Shown here: positions 27,003-34,832 of the stretch, piece by piece
Position numbering within the stretch: the stretch's first letter is position 1
Layout: every line of letters starts with the position of its first letter
Origin: JAHEEL01 sp963700375
Lineage (GTDB): Bacteria; Actinomycetota; Acidimicrobiia; Spongiisociales; UBA5794
NCBI GenBank assembly: GCA_963700375.1
Contig: CAVOXF010000005.1
Coordinates: forward strand, 62,001-126,000
Direction of reading: 5' to 3'
Length of the DNA: 64,000 nt
The notes under the pieces: model-generated
Database searches by the model: none
Told to the model about the DNA's origin: nothing
What the model saw: only the letters and a program-made list of their open reading frames with translations
Position numbers and translations under genes: made by a program

Positions 27003-28376
27003 TCAGCTACCGACCCCAAGCAACCGGGTTGCAGCTTTGTTGTGGGCTTCGATCAGCGGCGGTAGGTCGACGCCCACCAGCTCGCGGTTGCGAACGACGG
27101 CCCGTCCCTGGACGTAGCTCTGGTCGACGCCGGTTGGTGCGACGAAGAGCACCGCGGCCACCGGATCGTGAAGCGCCCCCGCATACTCGAGACGATCGAG
27201 GGAGATCGCGATGAAGTCGGCGGCCTTGCCGGGCTCGAGCGAACCTACGTCATCGCGACCGAGAACGGCGGCCGAACCGCGGGTAGCGATCCGGAGCGCC
27301 TCGCGTGCGGTGAGGAGACGGCCGCCCTCGATCGACGGTGCTGCCGCGAGCCGGGCGAGCAGCATCGCCTGCCTGGCTTCGGCAAGCAGGTGGCTGCCGT
27401 CGTTGCTTGCAGAACCGTCGACCCCGAGGCCGAGCCGGAGACCGGCCGCCAGGTAGCGGCGGACTGGGGCAATACCCGAAGCGAGGCGCATGTTCGACGA
27501 CGGGCAGTGGGCTACACCGGTCTCGGACGTGGCGAGGCGAAGGATTTCATCGTCGTTGATGTAGATGCCGTGGGCGTACCAGACGTCGTCGCCGACCCAG
27601 CCGAGATCCTCCATGAGTTCGACCGGGCGCCGTCCGAACGTCTCGATGCAGAACTGCTCCTCGTCGTGCGTCTCGGCCACGTGGGTGTGGAGGTGGGCGC
27701 CGTACTGGCGGGCCAACTCGGCCGAGGCCCTCATCAGCTCGGGAGTCACCGAGAACGGCGAGCACGGAGCCACCACGACGCGCACCATCGCGCCGGGTTC
27801 TGGATCGTTGAACGCCTCGATCACCCGCTGCGTATCGAGCAGGATCGTCTCCTCGTCTTCGACGACCGAATCGGGCGGTAGCCCGCCGTCGCTCTGCCCC
27901 AGGCTCATCGAGCCACGGGCAGCATGGAACCGAAGGCCCACGTTTGCCGACCCCTCGATCTGGTCATCGAGTCGGGACCCGTTCGGCCACAAGTACTGGT
28001 GATCGGACGACGTCGTGCAGCCGGAAAGGGCGAGCTCCGAAAGCGCCAGCTCCGTGGAAATCCGAACATCCTCCGGCGTCATCCTCGCCCAGATCGGGTA
28101 GAGCGTCCTCAGCCAGTCGAAGAGCCCCACATCCTGAGCGCCGGGTACGGCCCTTGTCAACGTTTGATAGAAATGGTGATGGGTGTTGATGAGACCCGGG
28201 AGAACGACATGGCCGCTCAGGTCGACGACCTCATCTGCGGTCTCCGGAAGATCGGCGGTAGGCCCAACCTGCTGGATGAATCCCTCGACAGCGTAGAGGC
28301 CCCCGTCGACGATCTCGGTACCCCCATCATCCATCGTTGCGAGAACCTGCGCGTGCCGAACGAGAAGAGTGCTCAT
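27003..28376 (-). CDS. 8-oxoguanine deaminase (amidohydrolase superfamily, SsnA/AtzB group)
   Basis: The protein has 457 residues and would convert 8-oxoguanine to uric acid. The metal ligands appear as NTHHHF, HTHVAETHDEEQF, WYAHGIY and the catalytic Asp in GLGVDGSASND. The combination LFDWLRTLYPIW, HCPSSNMRLASGIAPV and DGSHLLAEARQAMLLARL is characteristic of the 8-oxoguanine deaminase group rather than plain guanine deaminase. It is the first gene of the leftward hydroxylase operon. It faces the XdhD-like operon across a 98-base gap. Product urate fits a purine catabolic island. Confidence 0.88.
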   Translation of the reverse strand: MSTLLVRHAQVLATMDDGGTEIVDGGLYAVEGFIQQVGPTADLPETADEVVDLSGHVVLPGLINTHHHFYQTLTRAVPGAQDVGLFDWLRTLYPIWARMTPEDVRISTELALSELALSGCTTSSDHQYLWPNGSRLDDQIEGSANVGLRFHAARGSMSLGQSDGGLPPDSVVEDEETILLDTQRVIEAFNDPEPGAMVRVVVAPCSPFSVTPELMRASAELARQYGAHLHTHVAETHDEEQFCIETFGRRPVELMEDLGWVGDDVWYAHGIYINDDEILRLATSETGVAHCPSSNMRLASGIAPVRRYLAAGLRLGLGVDGSASNDGSHLLAEARQAMLLARLAAAPSIEGGRLLTAREALRIATRGSAAVLGRDDVGSLEPGKAADFIAISLDRLEYAGALHDPVAAVLFVAPTGVDQSYVQGRAVVRNRELVGVDLPPLIEAHNKAATRLLGVGS

Positions 28377-28474
28377 CCCATGAATGTACCAACTCCGATC
28401 GGGCCACCCGACGCTATCGCGGATTCGTTCTCACCGGTAGAGTGGAGAGACGGGCCATTGAAGGAGACACACAG

Positions 28475-29212
28475 ATGATCACGCAGTACCACCGACCGTT
28501 CACGCTCGATGCTGCAATCGCCCTGCTAGCCCGCCCGGATGCCATCGCCCTGGCCGGAGGAACCACGGTGAATGCGTCCCGTGACCGCACTCCGAAGACG
28601 GCGGTGGACCTCCAAGCGCTCGATCTCGAAGGCATCGAGATCGACGGTGACATGATCCGGATCGGGGCAATCAGCCGCCTGCAGGACGTCGTGGACTCGC
28701 GCCTCCTTCCGCCGGTTCTGCGCGATCTCGCGCGCCGCGAGGCCCCCAATACCATCCGCACGATGGCCACCGTCGGCGGGACCATCGGGACCGCCGATTC
28801 CGAAAGCGAGTTCCTCGCCGGCCTGCTCGCATTCGGAGCCCAGGTGACGCTTGCACGGGCCGGCTCGTCGACCGAGCACGGGCTCGAGGACGTCCTTGCC
28901 GACCGAAGCCTCCTCAACGGCTCCATCATCACCGGCATCGCAGTGCCGGCCGCCGGCCAATCCGCTGCGGACCGCGTGGCACGCACACCGATGGATCGCC
29001 CGATCGTGGCCGTTGTTGCCTACACCAACGGCGAGACCGTCCGCCTGGCGATGACCGGCGTTGCCGCGGTTCCGATCCTGGTCGATCTTGACCACGTTGC
29101 GGATCTCGATCCGCCGACCGACTTCCGCGGGACCTCCGACTACCGCAGGGAGCTCGCCGAGGTGCTCACCGGAAGAGTCGTTGCCGCCGTCACGGGAGGT
29201 GAGTCGTCATGA
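28475..29212 (+). CDS. FAD-binding subunit, YgfM-like, partner of the XdhD-type hydroxylase
   Basis: The protein has 245 residues from ATG 28475 with AAGGAG eight bases upstream. It is a FAD-binding protein of the molybdenum hydroxylase family, with ALAGGTTVNASRD and TVGGTIGTADSESE as the flavin loops. It is shorter than the M-subunit at 26144-26950 because the C-terminal domain is reduced. It overlaps the xdhD-like gene by four bases. E. coli ygfM-xdhD has the same arrangement and the same short form, so the pair is probably one enzyme complex. Confidence 0.88.
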   Translation: MITQYHRPFTLDAAIALLARPDAIALAGGTTVNASRDRTPKTAVDLQALDLEGIEIDGDMIRIGAISRLQDVVDSRLLPPVLRDLARREAPNTIRTMATVGGTIGTADSESEFLAGLLAFGAQVTLARAGSSTEHGLEDVLADRSLLNGSIITGIAVPAAGQSAADRVARTPMDRPIVAVVAYTNGETVRLAMTGVAAVPILVDLDHVADLDPPTDFRGTSDYRRELAEVLTGRVVAAVTGGESS

Positions 29213-32103
29213 CGATCACGCTCACGATCAACGGGACCAAGGTCGAACTCGACTGCGCACCCCACGATTCGCTCCGCACGGTGCTACGCGCAGCCGGCTA
29301 CTACAGCGTTCGCTTCGGTTCGGAGACCGGCGAGACCGGCGCCGCCGCGGTGCTCGTCGACGGCAAGCTGATCACCGCGGACTTGATGCTTGCGGCACAG
29401 GCCGACGGCCACAGCGTCGAGACCATCGAGGGAATGAGCAGCCCGGGTCGTCTCCACCCGATCCAGGAGGCGTTCATCGAGACGGGGGCGATTCAGTCCG
29501 GGTACTCGACGCCCGCCATGATCCTCGCCGCAAAGGCGCTGATCGGCCGAAACCCAAACCCCACTGAGGACGAAGTCAGGGACGCCTTCTCCGGCATCCT
29601 CGACCGCGAGACCGGCTATCTGCGTCCGGTACACGCCGTGTTGCGCGCCGCAGCGGTGATGCGCGGCGAAGAGCCGGAGAGCGTCGAGGTCGTCTACCTC
29701 GATCCGCTCACGGAGGGCGGCACGCCGACTCAAGACATGGAGACGCTCTCGTCTATTGCACCGCGGGTCGTTCCGAGCACGGATGTGCCCGAGACCCGCA
29801 TCGTCGGGCACGCTGAGGTCAAGGTCGACGCCATCAAGCTGGTGAAGGGCAACCCGGCGTTCACGGACGACGTGGTCGCCTCCGGGACCCTGGTGGCGAA
29901 GGTGCTCTACAGCCCGCACGCAAACGCCCGAATTGTCGGCATCGACGACTCGGCCGCCCTCGCACTTCCCGGTGTCCACGCCGTGCTCCATCACCGGAAC
30001 GTGGCCCGGGTGAGGTATGCATCCGGTGGACAGAGCTATCCGAACCCGCTCCCCTACGACCAGGTCAGCTTCGACGATCGAGTCCGCTACGTGGGAGACC
30101 GGGTCGCTGCGGTTGCTGCAGACACCGAGGAGATCGCCCTCGAGGCCATCGACCTGATCGATGTCACCTACGAGGTCCTCCCCGCGGTCTTCGACGAGAA
30201 CGAGGCAATCCTCGACGGCGCTCCCGTGATCCACGACGAGCCCGACATGGAGGGAGCGCACGACGCGTCGCACAATCTGGTTCACCACATCCAGGCGGAG
30301 ACCGGTGATGTCGCCGAGGGATTCGCTGCCGCTGCCCATGTGTTCGAGCAGACTTGCCGGGTCCATCAGGTGCAGCAGACACCGATCGAGCCCCACATCG
30401 CAATCGCTGCCTGGGATAGCGACGAGCGTCTGGTGATCACCTCGTCGACGCAGGTCCCGTTCCACGTTCGCCGTATGGTCGCCCCGCTGCTCGGTCTGCC
30501 GGTCAAGCAGATCCGGATCATCAAGCCGCGGATTGGCGGCGGTTTCGGCGTCAAGCAGGAGATGCTCATCGAGGACATCGTGGGCCACCTCACGATCGCC
30601 ACGGGCAGGCCGGTCCGACTCGAACTCACCCGTGAGGAGGAGTTCATGTCGAGCCGGACCCGCCACCCGCAGACGATCACGTTCAAGACGGGCGTCGACG
30701 CCGACGGGAGGATCACGGCGCAAGACATGCACGTGGTGGCGAACACCGGCGCCTACGGAACCCACGGCCTCACGGTGCAAATGGTGACCGGCCTGCGCGG
30801 GCTCAGCTCGTACAACTCGCCGCTCAAGCGGTTCGACTGCAAGGTCGCGTACACCAACATCCCGGTTCCCGGGGCCTATCGCGGGTACGGAGCGCCCCAG
30901 GCGCTGTTCGCCCTCGAGACCCACATGGAGGACATTGCCGCCGAACTCGGGATGGATTCCATCGAGTTCCGCCGCCTCAACTGGGCCGTCGCAGGGGATC
31001 CCCTCGACATCGCCCCGCAACTCGGCGAGGGCGACCAGGACGCAAGCGTGATGCCGATGATCACCTCGTGCGGCCTCGAGGAGGCCGTCGCTCAAGGGAA
31101 GCGAGCCATCGACTGGGATCGCCGCAACGACGTGGCCTGGCGCGAACCGAGCGACCGCCCGAACATCCGGCGCGGTCTCGGATTCGCCATGGCCATGCAC
31201 GGCACCGCTATTCCTGGCCTCGATATGGGTGGGGCAAGCCTCAAGATCAACGACGACGGTTCCTTCAACCTCCTCGTCGGCGCAACCGACCTCGGCACCG
31301 GATCGGACACGATTCTCGCCCAGATCGCCGCGGAAGTCGTCGGGGTGGGGACGGATGACATCATCGTCTACTCGTCCGACACCGACATGACCCCGTTCGA
31401 TGTCGGGGCGTATGCCTCGAGCACGACCTACATCTCCGGCATGGCGACGAAGCGTGCTGCGGAGTTGGTGCGTGCCCAGATCATCGCCCGGGCCGTGCTC
31501 ATGCTCGGCGTCGACGCAACATCGATCGACCTCCACGGCGGGAAGGCGTGGACGGCCGACGGCCGTTCGGTGTCTCTGGCGGAGATCGCTCTCTCGACGC
31601 TCCATCAGGAGGGCCAGCATCAGATCATGGCCGACGCTTCGTACGTATCCCCCGAGTCACCTCCCCCCTATGCGGCACAGTTCGCCGAGGTCGAAGTCGA
31701 CATCGAGACCGGGCAGGTCACGGTCACCCGGCTCGTGATGGCCGTCGACTGCGGTGTGCCGATCAACCCGCTCACGTCGGTCGGACAGGTCGAGGGCGGG
31801 ATGGTGCAGGCGCTCGGATACGGGCACTGTGAGGAGATGGCGTACGACGACAACGGCCGCATGGTCAACGCACAGTTCGGCCCGTACAAGATCTACCGGG
31901 CCGATGAGATGCCCAAGATCGAGGCGATCCTCGTGCAGACCCTCGAGCCGAGCGGACCGTTCGGAGCCAAGGCGATCGCCGAGATTCCGAAGGACGCCGT
32001 CGCTCCCGCCATGCGGAACGCCATCGCCAACGCCACCGGGGTCCGCATCGCGAACATCCCATTCACCCCCGAGCGGGTGTGGCGAGCCCTTCAGGACGCG
32101 TGA
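29209..32103 (+). CDS. xdhD: XdhD/YgfN-type molybdenum hydroxylase with a cysteine-free ferredoxin-like N-terminal domain
   Basis: The protein has 964 residues. Residues 1-150 align with the [2Fe-2S] subunit, but every cluster ligand is replaced: Ser38, Thr43, Ala46, Asp58, Ser97, Ser100, Asp132 and Glu134 stand where cysteines are expected. Residues of about 185-960 form the molybdopterin part with GGGFGVKQE, GAYRGYGAPQ and the glutamate in FGAKAIAEIPKD. E. coli XdhD has the same cysteine-less N-terminus, so this is a family property and not damage. It is expected to hydroxylate a purine-type ring, and with YqeB and YqeC may carry a labile selenium at the Mo site. Electron transfer must use another route. 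Confidence 0.9.
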   Translation: MTITLTINGTKVELDCAPHDSLRTVLRAAGYYSVRFGSETGETGAAAVLVDGKLITADLMLAAQADGHSVETIEGMSSPGRLHPIQEAFIETGAIQSGYSTPAMILAAKALIGRNPNPTEDEVRDAFSGILDRETGYLRPVHAVLRAAAVMRGEEPESVEVVYLDPLTEGGTPTQDMETLSSIAPRVVPSTDVPETRIVGHAEVKVDAIKLVKGNPAFTDDVVASGTLVAKVLYSPHANARIVGIDDSAALALPGVHAVLHHRNVARVRYASGGQSYPNPLPYDQVSFDDRVRYVGDRVAAVAADTEEIALEAIDLIDVTYEVLPAVFDENEAILDGAPVIHDEPDMEGAHDASHNLVHHIQAETGDVAEGFAAAAHVFEQTCRVHQVQQTPIEPHIAIAAWDSDERLVITSSTQVPFHVRRMVAPLLGLPVKQIRIIKPRIGGGFGVKQEMLIEDIVGHLTIATGRPVRLELTREEEFMSSRTRHPQTITFKTGVDADGRITAQDMHVVANTGAYGTHGLTVQMVTGLRGLSSYNSPLKRFDCKVAYTNIPVPGAYRGYGAPQALFALETHMEDIAAELGMDSIEFRRLNWAVAGDPLDIAPQLGEGDQDASVMPMITSCGLEEAVAQGKRAIDWDRRNDVAWREPSDRPNIRRGLGFAMAMHGTAIPGLDMGGASLKINDDGSFNLLVGATDLGTGSDTILAQIAAEVVGVGTDDIIVYSSDTDMTPFDVGAYASSTTYISGMATKRAAELVRAQIIARAVLMLGVDATSIDLHGGKAWTADGRSVSLAEIALSTLHQEGQHQIMADASYVSPESPPPYAAQFAEVEVDIETGQVTVTRLVMAVDCGVPINPLTSVGQVEGGMVQALGYGHCEEMAYDDNGRMVNAQFGPYKIYRADEMPKIEAILVQTLEPSGPFGAKAIAEIPKDAVAPAMRNAIANATGVRIANIPFTPERVWRALQDA

Positions 32104-32891
32104 GAACCGCCGATCACCGGGAGTTCCTGGCCGAGCTGTCGGCCGCGGTCAACGAGGCCCGGCCGGTCGTGGTTGCAACGATCGTCACCACCGCCAGGTC
32201 GGTCCCGCGCCATGCCGGAGCGAAGATGCTGATCTATGCGGACGGCAGCACATCAGGGACCGTCGGCGGCGGCCAGGTCGAAGCCCTGATTCGCGCCGAT
32301 GCGATCACCGCCATCGAGCAGGGATCGACGTTGCTCAAGCACTACACGCTGGAGGATCCGGAACGCGGCGATCCGGGAATCTGCGGCGGAACCATGACCG
32401 TCTCACTGGAGCCATATATGCCACCACACACCATCTACGTGATCGGCTGCGGTCATGTCGGCCGCGCCGTGGTCGATCTCGCTCACTGGTTGGGGTATCG
32501 CACCGTCGCCACCGACGACCGTCCCGAACTGGTCTCGGAGGAAGCGATGCCGAATGCCGACGTGCGTCTCGTCGGGTCGTTGGAAGAGGCTGTGGCCGCA
32601 CAGGCCATTGGCGAGCACACCTCGGTCGTCGTGGTGACACGGAGTCACGACATGGACGTTGAGATCGTCCCGATACTCCTCGCCACTCCCGCCCGGTACA
32701 TCGGCGTCATGGGGAGCAAGCGCCGCTGGGCAGCCACACGCGACCGGCTGATCGAACTCGGAGTTGACGCAGCGGCGATCGACCGCCTCCATGTCCCGAT
32801 CGGCATCGATATCGGCGCCGAGACCGTCGAGGAGATTGCGGTTTCGATCATGTCCGAGATCATCGAGGCGGCCGCTGCGGAGGACCAGTGA
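32100..32891 (+). CDS. XdhC-family molybdenum enzyme maturation protein
   Basis: The protein has 263 residues from GTG 32100, overlapping the xdhD-like stop (GTGA). The N-terminal XdhC/CoxI domain has SVPRHAGAKMLIYADG and GTVGGGQVEA. The C-terminal Rossmann domain begins YVIGCGHVGRAVVDLA and contains a conserved VVVVTRSHD segment. XdhC proteins bind molybdenum cofactor and insert its sulphido (or seleno) ligand into hydroxylases. It probably serves both hydroxylases in this region. The gene continues with a GTGA overlap into yqeB. Confidence 0.9.
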   Translation: MRTADHREFLAELSAAVNEARPVVVATIVTTARSVPRHAGAKMLIYADGSTSGTVGGGQVEALIRADAITAIEQGSTLLKHYTLEDPERGDPGICGGTMTVSLEPYMPPHTIYVIGCGHVGRAVVDLAHWLGYRTVATDDRPELVSEEAMPNADVRLVGSLEEAVAAQAIGEHTSVVVVTRSHDMDVEIVPILLATPARYIGVMGSKRRWAATRDRLIELGVDAAAIDRLHVPIGIDIGAETVEEIAVSIMSEIIEAAAAEDQ

Positions 32892-33691
32892 TCGACCCGT
32901 CCAGCCACCTCGTCGTCGTTCGCGGCGGCGGCGATCTCGGGTCCGGCGTCATATGGCGGCTGCGTCGCGTCGGTTTCCCGATCGTGGTCCTCGAACTCGA
33001 ACGTCCGTTGACCGTCCGTCGCACCGTTGCGTTCTCGTCCGCCATCACCGAAGGCAGCATCACGATCGACGGGATCGCAGGCCGCAGCGTCACGTCCGTG
33101 GAGGAAGCCGCTGACGTTGCAGGCGACGGGATTGTCGCGGTTCTTGCTCAGCCGAGCCTCCCATCGTTCCCGGTCGAACCTTCGGTCGTTGTCGATGCCC
33201 GGCTCGCGAAGCAGGTGCTCGACACGACCATTCACCAGGCGCCGTTCGTGGTCGGACTCGGTCCCGGCTTCTCGGCGGGCACCGACTGTGACGCGGTTGT
33301 CGAGACGATGCGCGGCCACCGCCTCGGACGGGTCATCTGGGACGGACCTGCGGCGCCAAACACCGGCGTGCCCGGAGAGATCGGTGGCGCATCGGCTGAT
33401 CGGGTTTTGCGGGCCGAGGGCGAAGGCGCTCTGTACTGGCACGTGGACTTCGGTGATGTGGTCGAGCAGGGGCAGGTGCTTGGACATGTTGACAACGATC
33501 CGATCGCGGCGAAGATCCGCGGCACGGTACGTGGCCTGCTGCTTCCCGGGCCGGTCACCGCTGGCCTCAAGATCGGCGACATCGATCCCAGATTCGACCC
33601 CACTGCGATCCACGAGATCTCCGACAAAGCCCTCTCGATCGGCGGCGGTGTCCTCGAAGCCGTGCTCGTCTGGCTCGGCGGCTCCACCTGA
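32888..33691 (+). CDS. yqeB: YqeB family selenium-dependent molybdenum hydroxylase accessory protein
   Basis: The protein has 267 residues from GTG 32888. It starts with a nucleotide-binding-like loop VVVRGGGDLGSGV. The C-terminal part has a biotinyl/lipoyl-like barrel (GDVVEQGQVLGHVDNDPIAAKI). This pattern defines the EF2563/YqeB family, one of the marker genes of selenium-dependent molybdenum hydroxylase systems, whose exact biochemical role is not settled. Its overlap with xdhC before it and yqeC after it puts all three maturation genes under the xdhD promoter. The selenium donor gene selD is not in this window. Confidence 0.88.
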   Translation: MIDPSSHLVVVRGGGDLGSGVIWRLRRVGFPIVVLELERPLTVRRTVAFSSAITEGSITIDGIAGRSVTSVEEAADVAGDGIVAVLAQPSLPSFPVEPSVVVDARLAKQVLDTTIHQAPFVVGLGPGFSAGTDCDAVVETMRGHRLGRVIWDGPAAPNTGVPGEIGGASADRVLRAEGEGALYWHVDFGDVVEQGQVLGHVDNDPIAAKIRGTVRGLLLPGPVTAGLKIGDIDPRFDPTAIHEISDKALSIGGGVLEAVLVWLGGST

Positions 33692-34407
33692 TGGACGAGC
33701 CGCTTTGCTCCCAACTCGCCGTCGGCGACCACGAACTGATCGCCATCGTTGGAGCGGGTGGGAAATCGACGATTCTGTTCTCGCTGGGTCGCGAACTCGC
33801 CGAGAACTGCGCTCGCGTGATCCTCACCACCACGACCAAGATGGCCACTAGTCAGGTGACGGACCCGGCATGCTGGTCTGACGATCCGGTCGAGGTCGAT
33901 CGGGCACTGGAGTCGGGGCGAACGCTCTTCGTCGCCGTCGGGACCATTCCCGGCAAAGTCACCGGTCCGTCTCCGGAAGCCGTGGACCGGCTCTTCACCG
34001 ACACATCGGCCGACTACGTCATCGTCGAGGCCGATGGTGCCCGCTCGATGTCGGTCAAAGCCCCGGCAGAGCACGAACCGGTCATCCCGAGCCGATCGAC
34101 CCTGGTCGTCATCGTCGTGGGCATCGATGCCGTCGGCCGAACCCTCCGGAGCGTCGCTCACCGCCCAGAACGCATCGAGGCCATCACCGGCCTGGCTCAG
34201 GACACGGTCGTCACCGTTGCCGACCTCGCCGCCGTTCTCCTCCACCCCGAAGGAGGCCTCAAACACATCCCGGAGAACGCCAGGGTGGCCCTCGCCATCA
34301 CGAAGGTGACCCCGGAGGCCCAGCGGGGAGCAACCGAACTCGCCTCGCGCCTCGCAAGTCACCCGAGTGTCGAACGAGTCGTGACCGTCCCGCTCGCGGG
34401 CCGCTGA
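33691..34407 (+). CDS. yqeC: YqeC family selenium cofactor biosynthesis protein
   Basis: The protein has 238 residues. A P-loop AIVGAGGKSTILF lies near residue 20, LTTTTKM follows, and the family motif EADGARSMSVKAPAEHEP sits in the middle. This is the YqeC signature, associated with making the labile selenium cofactor of certain molybdenum hydroxylases. ATG 33691 shares a base with the yqeB stop (TGATG). With yqeB and the XdhD-like enzyme it is strong circumstantial evidence that the hydroxylase is selenium dependent. Confidence 0.9.
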   Translation: MDEPLCSQLAVGDHELIAIVGAGGKSTILFSLGRELAENCARVILTTTTKMATSQVTDPACWSDDPVEVDRALESGRTLFVAVGTIPGKVTGPSPEAVDRLFTDTSADYVIVEADGARSMSVKAPAEHEPVIPSRSTLVVIVVGIDAVGRTLRSVAHRPERIEAITGLAQDTVVTVADLAAVLLHPEGGLKHIPENARVALAITKVTPEAQRGATELASRLASHPSVERVVTVPLAGR

Positions 34408-34450
34408 CGGGTAGGTCGGGCGTACACTTCGGGCGTCGGAAGGAGACGCC

Positions 34451-34801
34451 GTGGCGGTATCCGGTCGGGATCTCGTCAACTACATGAACGATCTCATGTC
34501 GAAGGGCGACGTGGACGCGCTCAGCGACCTGTACAGCCCTGATGCGGAGATGGTTCTGTACTACCGGGTCGCCGTCGGGCGGGACGAGATACGCACATTG
34601 CTGGCGTCCTCGCTCGTTGCGCATGGCATCTACAACGTCCTATCGGTGGACCAGTTTCAGGACACCGGCGACATCGTGATGTGGGACGCAACGGTCGAGC
34701 GAGACCCCGGCATCCTCGAAGCCACCCACATCCTCATGCTCGACGAAGACGGCTTGATCCACCGCCACATCCCGCGTATCCGTGGCTACTGGGGGATGTA
34801 G
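34451..34801 (+). CDS. Small SnoaL/NTF2-like protein
   Basis: The protein has 116 residues from GTG 34451, with GGAAGGAG about eight bases upstream. The fold pattern is that of NTF2-like proteins: an N-terminal helix pair (LVNYMNDLMSKGDVDALSDLY), a central GRDEIRTLL helix and a C-terminal set of beta strands ending in WGM. Members include enzymes and ligand-binding proteins, so no reaction is assigned. It follows yqeC by 43 bases in the same direction and could be the last gene of the xdhD operon. Confidence 0.75.
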   Translation: MAVSGRDLVNYMNDLMSKGDVDALSDLYSPDAEMVLYYRVAVGRDEIRTLLASSLVAHGIYNVLSVDQFQDTGDIVMWDATVERDPGILEATHILMLDEDGLIHRHIPRIRGYWGM

Positions 34802-34832
34802 TCGCCGGTCAGCCTGACCGCCGACCGGCGAC
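34801..34832. terminator. Inverted repeat at the junction of two convergent genes
   Basis: A perfect ten-base inverted repeat (GTCGCCGGTC and GACCGGCGAC) flanks a 12-base spacer. It covers the stop of the SnoaL-like gene and the last codons of the convergent dihydropyrimidinase gene. The placement suggests a shared bidirectional terminator. There is no U-run. A partial extra copy of the right arm follows immediately. Confidence 0.45.

Noticed and set aside
29284..31620. A 778-codon open frame antisense to the XdhD-like gene
   Set aside because: It lies wholly within a well-supported gene, shows no domain and has the same antisense composition bias.
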